NCBI GenBank assembly: GCA_052289195.1 | Contig: DAWAJD010000045.1 | Span: forward strand, 1-11,323 | Direction: 5' to 3' | DNA length: 11,323 nt | Source: UBA4644 sp900555855 | GTDB lineage: Bacteria > Bacillota > Clostridia > Oscillospirales > Butyricicoccaceae | Part shown: one piece after another, positions 6,666 to 11,323 of the stretch | Numbering within the stretch: position 1 is the stretch's first letter | Layout: every line of letters begins with the position of its first letter | The notes under the pieces: generated by a model | Database searches by the model: none | Told to the model about the DNA's origin: nothing | The model's input: only the letters and a program-made list of their open reading frames with translations | Translations under genes and position numbers: made by a program

Positions 6666-6682
6666 ATTACACTTCTGTTACA
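6666..6682 (-). promoter_or_regulatory. Candidate WalR (YycF) binding site upstream of the SLH gene
   Basis: Read on the minus strand the bases are TGTAAC-AGAAG-TGTAAT. This fits every position of the WalR consensus TGTWAH-N5-TGTWAH known from low-GC Gram-positives, where the essential WalRK two-component system controls cell-wall genes. The half sites repeat at 11 bp, one helical turn, and the site ends 15 bp before the -35 of the SLH gene. Read on the plus strand the TTACA repeats also resemble a PhoP-type box with the first base of each hexamer changed. An OmpR-family regulator is thus likely, but which one is inference. Confidence 0.5.
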
Positions 6683-6697
6683 TCCGGGCCAAAACCG

Positions 6698-6726
6698 TTG
6701 ACTTTTTTCCGCCGGGCGGATAAGAT
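6698..6726 (+). promoter_or_regulatory. Sigma-A type promoter of the SLH protein gene
   Basis: TTGACT (6698-6703) and TAAGAT (6721-6726) are separated by exactly 17 bp, each one base from consensus. The start of transcription would be near 6733, giving a leader of about 100 nt before the ATG at 6834. The preceding terminator at 6628-6658 makes this the main promoter of the gene. Confidence 0.85.
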
Positions 6727-6744
6727 AGACGCAGGATAACGGAA

Positions 6745-6795
6745 GCAGGCTTTTTCCCAAGCCGGAAAGTAGCGCCGGACGAAGAAAGCGCCTGC
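6745..6795 (+). promoter_or_regulatory. Structured 5' leader of the SLH gene mRNA
   Basis: GCAGGC (6745-6750) pairs with GCCTGC (6790-6795), and TTTTTC (6751-6756) pairs with GAAGAA (6781-6786, one U-G), with a three-base bulge AGC between the two helices. Inside, CCGG (6762-6765) can pair with CCGG (6775-6778). The fold lies 22 nt upstream of the ribosome binding site (AGGAGG, 6818-6823), which stays free. It does not match any riboswitch consensus I know. An mRNA-stabilising leader is the simplest reading. Confidence 0.5.
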
Positions 6796-6833
6796 GGAAG
6801 AAGTCCAAAAAATTATTAGGAGGAAATCAAACC

Positions 6834-9647
6834 ATGAGCACTCTCAAAAAGATCCTCGCGCTGAGCCTGGCTCTGGCCATGATCCTCTCCGTGTCTGTTT
6901 TCGCTGGCTACACTACGGACTCCTATAAGGATGCCGCTGCCATCGATAAGGACGCCGCGGAGTCTGTTGAGCTGCTGTATGCGCTCGACATCATGACCGG
7001 TGACGAGAAGGGTAACTTCAACCCCAACGCCACCATCACCCGTGCCGAAGTTGCCAAGATGATCTATGTCATCCTGAACAAGGGCAACGACGACAAGGCT
7101 GCCACCTACGCTGTTGCGAATCTGTTCACTGATGTCCCCGCTACCGCCTGGTATGCCGGCTACATCAACTACCTGGCCGCTCTGGGCCTGGTCAACGGCA
7201 GCGAAGGCAAGTTCTATCCCACCAACCCCGTCAAGACCGCTGAAGCGGCCAAGATGCTGCTGACCGCCATCGGCTACAATTCCGCTGACCGTCAGTATGT
7301 GGGCGCCAACTGGGCCAAGAATGTCCTGAGCGATGCTTCCATCGTTGGCCTGCTGAGCGGCTACAAGGCCGACATCAACGGCGCTGCTCCCCGTCAGTGG
7401 GTCGCCGTCATGTTCGCCAACGCTCTGCTGGATGCTTACACCTTTGATACCGTCTTGCCCTCCGGCTACAACGGCATCTTCGGTTCCGGCGCTGTTGCTG
7501 GCACCAACAAGTTCATCAAGTTCGGCTATAAGTATTACAAGCTGTACGACAACGAGGTCTATGCTTACGCTACTCCCACTGCGTACATTGATACTATCGC
7601 GAACACCACGAATCACTATGCTTCTAAGAACTATGTCCTGTTCTCTGATGGCAACGAGTTCAAGAGCACCGGTCTGGGCTACATGGATCTGGGCCAGAAG
7701 TACCGCGTCATCGCTCGCGGCGACAAGGCTCTGTCCGTCCGTCCCGTGACCTCCGTGGTTGCCGACGCTACTGTTGCTGAGATCACCTACAAGTTCGAGT
7801 ACAACAAGGGCAGCAGCACCCGTATGTTCACCATCGGCGACATGACTGCTTCCTTCGCTGACACCAAGATCAACGCTCTTGGCAATGGCGATGCTGCGGA
7901 GAAGGCCAAGGCCAATACCGCTTTCACTGAGAAAAACCTGACCGACAAGATGGATGCCCAGTGCAATGATCTGGTCAGAGCCATCGACCGCAACGGCGAC
8001 GGCGAGATCGATTATATCATCCTGGTCTACTCCGACTATGCTTATGTCAAGAAGGCTGCTACCGACAAGTCCGGCGACTATGTTATCCTGGGCTACACCA
8101 ACGGCAAGAGCTCTGGCAAGCTGTGGCTGGGCGGCGCTGTTGACTGCGACGAAGAACTGGTCGCTGGCAACTATGTCAAGCGCACCTGGAATCAGGACAA
8201 CGGCAACTATGATCTGGAAGTCCTGCCCGTTGCTACCGAAGTGAAGTACACCAAGAAGACCGGCATCAAGGCTCCCGTCTACACCATCGGCGATGTCGAG
8301 TATCTGCTGGCTTCCAAGGGCTTTACCACCAACACCGATATGGCGGCTCTGAAGAACAAGAAGACCAATGTTGTTTATGACGAGGGTCTGGCTGTTTATG
8401 TCGGCAAGTACACCTTTGCTTACACCGATATCGAGGATATCTACAATCAGCTGGGCGTCTTTGTTGAGAACTTCAGAATGAACAGCAGCATCCGCCCCAA
8501 CCGCAATGTTGATGGCGTTGCTTACTACAACATCACTCCCGAGCTGCTCGAAGAAGAGCTCGATAAAGACTGTGCTCAGCCTAAGAATTCGGATAAGTAC
8601 ACGCTGTTTGCTGTTTCTGTTGATGAAGAATCCGGCACGACTCTGACCAGACTGACTGAGCAGAACTTCCTCAAGGCGCTGAGCGCTGATGAGGATCTGG
8701 TCAAGACCTTCAAGACTGGTAAGGGCACTCTGAACGGCAAGAAGGATTCCTTCGCCTTCAACAGTGAGTCTGCCAGCAAGTTTGACGCTGACGCTAAGTT
8801 CTTCGTCATCACCAAGTCCAACTCCAAGGTCGTCGTCGAAGTGAAGACTATCGACGAGATCGAAGAGAAGACCTATAGCAATATCTATGCTGAGCTGTTC
8901 TACAGCCCCGAGGATGCGAAGGGTAATTCCACTATCATCGGCGGTCTGCTGGACTTCCGGACTCAGACCTACGGCGGTGACAGCGATTACTTCTTCATCG
9001 TGGATGCGCTGGATGAGCACAATCAGCCTGTTGTCAGCTCTGAGACGGTCAAGGTCAACGGCAATGATACCACTGTTTGGAATCGTACCGTCCGCGTCAT
9101 GTTCTCTGACAAGAGCGTGGATGATGTGGATCTGCGTTTCGCCACCGAACAGGAGGCCAAGGCTGCGCTGAAGGAAGACGCTCTGTACGCGTATAAGTAC
9201 GACGGCGATGCCGAAGTCTACACGCTGACCTCTCTCTGCGAGAATGGCGATGGCTTCGACTTCAATGACACTACTTTCGTTGATCCCGCGAACAACGGCA
9301 ACTGGGAGTGCAAGAAGGATCGTCTGGCCGACTTCGGCGAGCTGGTCTTCAGCGTCCAGGGCGGCACCGATCGAGTCAAGAATGACTTTGACGGCGATAC
9401 GCTGATCGCTCTGACTGTCAAGCACTACAGCAACGATAATAAGCACGAGCTGATGAGCGTTGAGCACTACTTCACCGATATCGACGGCCTGGCCGCGATC
9501 CTCGAGGAAGAGGGCGATCTGACCATCGTCAATGGCATTGAAGTTACTACCGGCGAAGTCGAGTCCTTCACTTGCTACTCCGATATGTACACGGTTAATG
9601 CTTCTCTGCTGAACATCTGCATCTACGCGGATGATCTGTGGAAATAA
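6834..9647 (+). CDS. S-layer homology (SLH) domain surface protein
   Basis: The 937-residue product is a secreted cell-surface protein. A signal peptide (Lys5-Lys6, hydrophobic core 7-21, likely cleavage after Ala24 in SVFA-GYTT) is followed by three SLH repeats. Repeat one is at about 30-83, ending with the canonical ITRAE (68-72). Repeat two is at about 97-148, with LFTDVPATAWYAGYINYLAALG and an altered VKTAE. Repeat three, at about 157-202, is degenerate, with APRQW. SLH domains bind pyruvylated secondary cell-wall polysaccharide, so attachment is non-covalent; no LPXTG motif is present. The remaining 730 residues match no domain I recognise. They are acidic, Tyr- and Asn-rich, and include one EF-hand-like loop, D385-R-N-G-D-G-E-I-D393. 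AGGAGG (6818-6823) lies 10 nt before the ATG. Heavy codon bias, a strong promoter and a private terminator suggest an abundant protein, possibly an S-layer component. Confidence 0.9.
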   Translation: MSTLKKILALSLALAMILSVSVFAGYTTDSYKDAAAIDKDAAESVELLYALDIMTGDEKGNFNPNATITRAEVAKMIYVILNKGNDDKAATYAVANLFTDVPATAWYAGYINYLAALGLVNGSEGKFYPTNPVKTAEAAKMLLTAIGYNSADRQYVGANWAKNVLSDASIVGLLSGYKADINGAAPRQWVAVMFANALLDAYTFDTVLPSGYNGIFGSGAVAGTNKFIKFGYKYYKLYDNEVYAYATPTAYIDTIANTTNHYASKNYVLFSDGNEFKSTGLGYMDLGQKYRVIARGDKALSVRPVTSVVADATVAEITYKFEYNKGSSTRMFTIGDMTASFADTKINALGNGDAAEKAKANTAFTEKNLTDKMDAQCNDLVRAIDRNGDGEIDYIILVYSDYAYVKKAATDKSGDYVILGYTNGKSSGKLWLGGAVDCDEELVAGNYVKRTWNQDNGNYDLEVLPVATEVKYTKKTGIKAPVYTIGDVEYLLASKGFTTNTDMAALKNKKTNVVYDEGLAVYVGKYTFAYTDIEDIYNQLGVFVENFRMNSSIRPNRNVDGVAYYNITPELLEEELDKDCAQPKNSDKYTLFAVSVDEESGTTLTRLTEQNFLKALSADEDLVKTFKTGKGTLNGKKDSFAFNSESASKFDADAKFFVITKSNSKVVVEVKTIDEIEEKTYSNIYAELFYSPEDAKGNSTIIGGLLDFRTQTYGGDSDYFFIVDALDEHNQPVVSSETVKVNGNDTTVWNRTVRVMFSDKSVDDVDLRFATEQEAKAALKEDALYAYKYDGDAEVYTLTSLCENGDGFDFNDTTFVDPANNGNWECKKDRLADFGELVFSVQGGTDRVKNDFDGDTLIALTVKHYSNDNKHELMSVEHYFTDIDGLAAILEEEGDLTIVNGIEVTTGEVESFTCYSDMYTVNASLLNICIYADDLWK

Positions 9648-9648
9648 T

Positions 9649-9706
9649 CAACGATCCACTTTCGTGAATCATTGAACAAAGCCCCCGGCTTCGGCCGGGG
9701 GCTTTT
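9649..9706 (+). terminator. Terminator of the SLH gene, preceded by an imperfect hairpin
   Basis: GCCCCCGGC (9681-9689) and GCCGGGGGC (9694-9702) form a 9-bp GC-only stem closed by a TTCG loop, flanked by AAA and followed by TTTT (9703-9706). This is a strong intrinsic terminator 33 nt after the SLH stop. Just before it, CAACGATCCAC (9649-9659) and GTGAATCATTG (9664-9674) form an 11-position stem with two C-A mismatches. In minus-strand RNA those two positions become U-G pairs and the loop reads GAAA. Confidence 0.9.
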
Positions 9707-9735
9707 CCTGTCCCGTGCAAGCTGATTTTGCGCGC

Positions 9736-9771
9736 AAAAAAGCCGCGGCCGCTGCAATGCAGCGCCGCGGC
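9736..9771 (-). terminator. Intrinsic terminator of the minus-strand ybaK gene
   Basis: GCCGCGGC (9742-9749) pairs with GCCGCGGC (9764-9771), and GCTGC (9751-9755) pairs with GCAGC (9759-9763) around an AAT loop with one bulged base. Six A at 9736-9741 give a six-T tract on the minus strand just after the stem. It begins 17 nt beyond the ybaK stop at 9789, so the gene has its own terminator separate from that of the convergent SLH gene. Confidence 0.85.
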
Positions 9772-9788
9772 AGGGCCTTTTCTGCGGA

Positions 9789-10271
9789 TCAGGCAGTCTG
9801 CTCCGGCAGGTCGCAGACCTGCACCCACGCCCGGGCGTGGGCAATGGAAAAAAGCTCCTCCGGCGTCAGCTCCACGGCGGAAGCCGCCGTCCCCGCCGCG
9901 GGAAAGACCGTGGAAAAGCGCTTCAGGCTCTCGTCGCAATAAACGGCAACGCCCTCCGGCAGGGCGAAGGGGCAGACCCCGCCAACGCCGTGGCCCGTCA
10001 TTTCCGCTGTCTGTTCATGGGAGAGCATCTTCGGCTTGAAGCCGAAATATTCCTTGAACCTCCGGTTGCTGACCTTGCCGTCGCCCGCCGCGCAGATCAG
10101 GATGCAGCTGCCGTCCTTATGCAAAAAGGCCAGCGTCTTGCAGATGCGCGCACCCTCCACGCCAACGGCCTGCGCCGCCAGCTCCACCGTGGCGCTGGAG
10201 ACGGAAAATTCCCGGACGGCCTCTGCCTTGCCATATTCCGCAAGGTAAGCCCGGACCTTCTCGATCGACAT
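9789..10271 (-). CDS. YbaK/EbsC family aminoacyl-tRNA deacylase
   Basis: The 160-residue product belongs to the YbaK/ProX editing superfamily, free-standing domains that hydrolyse mischarged tRNA such as Cys-tRNA(Pro) or Ala-tRNA(Pro). Family marks are ARICKTLAFL (41-50), with the conserved Lys45 that positions the tRNA end, then GDGKVSNRRFKEYFG (64-78). The substrate loop is TGHGVGGVCPFAL (92-104), followed by VYCDESLKRF (110-119) and the AAGTAASAVELTPEEL tail. The specific mischarged tRNA cannot be decided from sequence. The start at 10271 is preferred. GGGGG (10280-10284 on the complementary strand) lies 8 nt upstream of it, and a TATAAT promoter fires just before it. The open frame extends further upstream, but those codons would fall within or beyond the promoter. 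The gene is divergent from an XRE regulator gene. Confidence 0.88.
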   Translation of the reverse strand: MSIEKVRAYLAEYGKAEAVREFSVSSATVELAAQAVGVEGARICKTLAFLHKDGSCILICAAGDGKVSNRRFKEYFGFKPKMLSHEQTAEMTGHGVGGVCPFALPEGVAVYCDESLKRFSTVFPAAGTAASAVELTPEELFSIAHARAWVQVCDLPEQTA

Positions 10272-10301
10272 AATGCTATCCCCCGATTCATGTTTTTTCC
10301 C

Positions 10302-10330
10302 ATTATAAGTCATGATCAAGTCAAAAACAA
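10302..10330 (-). promoter_or_regulatory. Promoter of the ybaK gene
   Basis: On the minus strand, TTGTTT (10330-10325) and a perfect TATAAT (10307-10302) are spaced 17 bp, placing the transcript start near 10295 and leaving a leader of about 24 nt. The -35 region overlaps one GTCAAAAA repeat (10320-10327), so a protein bound there would block the promoter. Confidence 0.7.
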
Positions 10331-10408
10331 GGCCCCCGGCGGAAATCCCCGCAATTTTCCGCAAATTTTTGACAGAGATAAAACCATCCGTAGTTGTCAA
10401 GTCAAAAA
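10316..10408. repeat. Three GTCAAAAA repeats in the ybaK/xre spacer
   Basis: The 12-mer TCAAGTCAAAAA occurs exactly twice, at 10316-10327 and 10397-10408. Between them the same core occurs inverted, as TTTTTGAC at 10366-10373. The inverted and right-hand copies form a perfect 9-bp inverted repeat (10365-10373 with 10401-10409). Such an arrangement between divergent genes, one encoding a DNA-binding protein, suggests operators for that regulator. The repeats are seen; the binding is inferred. Confidence 0.55.
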
Positions 10409-10469
10409 TGCGAAAAAATCCAACAAAAAATCCGCAAAAAAAATTACACCCTGTTTTCGACAAAAACTC

Positions 10470-10498
10470 TTTACAACCGCCCCGCGCAAGGGTATACT
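10470..10498 (+). promoter_or_regulatory. Promoter of the XRE regulator gene
   Basis: TTTACA (10470-10475) and TATACT (10493-10498) are spaced 17 bp, each one base from the sigma-A consensus. Transcription would start near 10505, about 29 nt before the first ATG. Confidence 0.82.
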
Positions 10499-10533
10499 AA
10501 AAAAGCAACTTTGGAAGGAACGGTAACAGGACT

Positions 10534-11205
10534 ATGGTGATGGATTTTCCGCGCACTCTGAGCCTGCTGCGGCAGGAAAAAAAGATCAGCCAGCGCAAGG
10601 CCGCGGGCGAGCTTGGGGTCTCTCAGGCCCTTTTGTCCCACTACGAAAACGGCGTCCGGGAGCCGGGCTTGAGCTTCGTGGTGCGGGCCGCGGATTTCTA
10701 TGGCGTTTCGGCGGATTTTTTGCTGGGGCGCACCATGGCCCGGGATGGCGGCGCGATCCTCGCGGACGACCTGATGGACAGCAGCCAGGAGAAGGACAAT
10801 GTCCTCCGGGGCAGCGCCATGGTCATGCTGCAGAAAAAGCTGCTGGTCAATTCCCTTTCCCTGCTCTATGAGCAGCTGGGCAAGGAGAGCCTGCGGCTGA
10901 CGAGGGCCGTTTCCGATTATTTGAGCCTTTCCTTTTATAAGACCTTCCGCCTGCTCTATGAAATGGACGAGAGCGCCAGCCGCAAGGCCTTTGCCGCGCC
11001 GAAGTCCGTTTTTTCCGAGCTTTGCGACTGCGAGATGAAGCGCTGCGAGAGCGTCCTGCGGCAGCTGGCCGCCGACGGGGAAGATGCGACGCTGGATATG
11101 TCGCTGGAACGGATGCAGCAGAATTGGCCCCGGCTGGCGCCGTCGCTGCTTTCGCTGCTCCATAATATGGACGAAAAAATTGACCCGGAAAACGAAAAAA
11201 AGTGA
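10534..11205 (+). CDS. XRE-family helix-turn-helix transcriptional regulator
   Basis: The 223-residue product has an N-terminal XRE/Cro-type DNA-binding domain (about 6-66). LRQEKKISQRKAAGELGVSQ holds the first two helices, ALLSHYENGVREPG follows the recognition helix, and FYGVSADFLLGR closes the domain. The remaining 155 residues are mostly helical, with an acidic and basic mix, and match no ligand or peptidase domain I know; they may mediate dimerisation or sensing. The start is uncertain. ATG 10534 has GGAAGG (10513-10518) 15 nt upstream, which is far, whereas ATG 10540 (residue 3) has CAGGA (10527-10531) 8 nt upstream. The gene diverges from ybaK across an AT-rich spacer with three GTCAAAAA repeats, so autoregulation and ybaK control are plausible. 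After the stop only a weak A/T-rich hairpin (about 11206-11223) is visible, so read-through toward the tRNA is possible. Confidence 0.87.
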   Translation: MVMDFPRTLSLLRQEKKISQRKAAGELGVSQALLSHYENGVREPGLSFVVRAADFYGVSADFLLGRTMARDGGAILADDLMDSSQEKDNVLRGSAMVMLQKKLLVNSLSLLYEQLGKESLRLTRAVSDYLSLSFYKTFRLLYEMDESASRKAFAAPKSVFSELCDCEMKRCESVLRQLAADGEDATLDMSLERMQQNWPRLAPSLLSLLHNMDEKIDPENEKK

Positions 11206-11214
11206 GAAAAAGGC

Positions 11215-11246
11215 TTGCTTTTTTCCGAGAGCTATGGTAATATAAT
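11215..11246 (+). promoter_or_regulatory. Probable tRNA promoter
   Basis: TATAAT (11241-11246) is a perfect -10, but TTGCTT (11215-11220) lies 20 bp away. A 17-bp spacing is met instead by the overlapping TAATAT (11238-11243). Either way a promoter about 30 nt before the tRNA is likely. A small perfect hairpin, ACTCG-CGC-CGAGT (11247-11259), follows at the expected transcript start. Confidence 0.55.
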
Positions 11247-11272
11247 ACTCGCGCCGAGTGAGAGGCAGAAGT

Positions 11273-11323
11273 GCTGGTGTAGCTCAGCCGGTAGAGCAGC
11301 TGATTTGTAATCAGCAGGTCGGG
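11273..11323 (+). tRNA. tRNA-Thr (anticodon TGT), 3' end cut by the window
   Basis: The acceptor 5' strand is GCTGGTG (11273-11279). The D arm is GCTC...GAGC (11282-11297), with GG in its loop. The anticodon stem GCTGA/TCAGC (11299-11303 and 11311-11315) encloses the loop TTTGTAA, so the anticodon is TGT (11306-11308), reading ACA threonine codons. The variable region AGGTC (11316-11320) is followed by the first three bases of the T arm; the rest lies outside. More tRNA genes may follow in the same transcript. Confidence 0.93.

Noticed and set aside
6745..6795. Known riboswitch (cyclic di-GMP, guanidine, manganese types) in the SLH leader
   Set aside because: I compared the leader with the consensus cores I remember and found no match beyond short coincidental strings.
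6816..9467. Long minus-strand open frame (883 codons) opposite the SLH gene
   Set aside because: It is in exact codon register with the SLH gene, its translation is low-complexity and Val/Ile/Gly/Asp-rich, and no family motif or ribosome binding site is seen. It follows from codon bias.
10272..10463. N-terminal extension of the ybaK product by 64 codons
   Set aside because: It would include the predicted promoter and repeat region, and the extra residues are not part of the family. ATG 10271 has a good GGGGG site and promoter spacing.
1..11323. Mobile element, CRISPR array, toxin-antitoxin or anti-phage system
   Set aside because: No transposase, integrase, nuclease or spacer-repeat pattern was seen. 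The XRE gene alone, next to ybaK, is not enough to call a toxin-antitoxin or prophage module.

Overview
The window looks like a chromosomal segment from a Gram-positive, GC-rich anaerobe of the Clostridia, most likely an Oscillospiraceae-type butyrate producer. This is an inference from four things: a bcd-etfB-etfA block, AGGAGG-type ribosome binding sites, sigma-A-like promoters with compact GC-rich terminators, and a large S-layer-homology (SLH) surface protein. No marker gene here fixes the genus.

Positions 1-2441 hold the end of an acyl-CoA dehydrogenase gene (butyryl-CoA dehydrogenase type) followed by etfB and etfA. Together these make the flavoprotein machinery that reduces crotonyl-CoA to butyryl-CoA. 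A strong hairpin without a T-tract separates them from an S66 peptidase (LD-carboxypeptidase family, 2504-3409). That gene ends at a bidirectional terminator shared with a convergent AANAT-like GNAT acetyltransferase (3463-3945, minus strand).

From about 4015 to 6658 a plus-strand operon runs from a promoter that lies back to back with the acetyltransferase promoter. It encodes a RimJ/RimL-type acetyltransferase, a radical SAM enzyme with a CX4CX2C cluster motif, a YfbR-type HD-domain 5'-deoxynucleotidase and a three-helix membrane protein. The genes overlap or nearly touch (two ATGA overlaps), and the operon ends in a clear terminator.

From 6666 to 9706 there is a self-contained surface-protein unit. 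It has a two-half-site motif matching the WalR consensus, a textbook promoter (TTGACT-17-TAAGAT), a structured leader of about 100 nt, the 937-codon SLH protein gene and a terminator. Its codon use, like that of the etf genes, is so biased that the antisense frame stays open for hundreds of codons, which suggests high expression.

From 9736 to 11205 a YbaK-type aminoacyl-tRNA deacylase gene (minus) and an XRE-family regulator gene (plus) diverge from a 262-bp AT-rich spacer. The spacer carries three copies of GTCAAAAA, candidate operators. The window ends inside a tRNA-Thr (anticodon TGT).

I found no mobile element, CRISPR array or defence system. The most interesting signals are regulatory: the WalR-like site and folded leader of the SLH gene, and the repeat-bearing ybaK/xre spacer.
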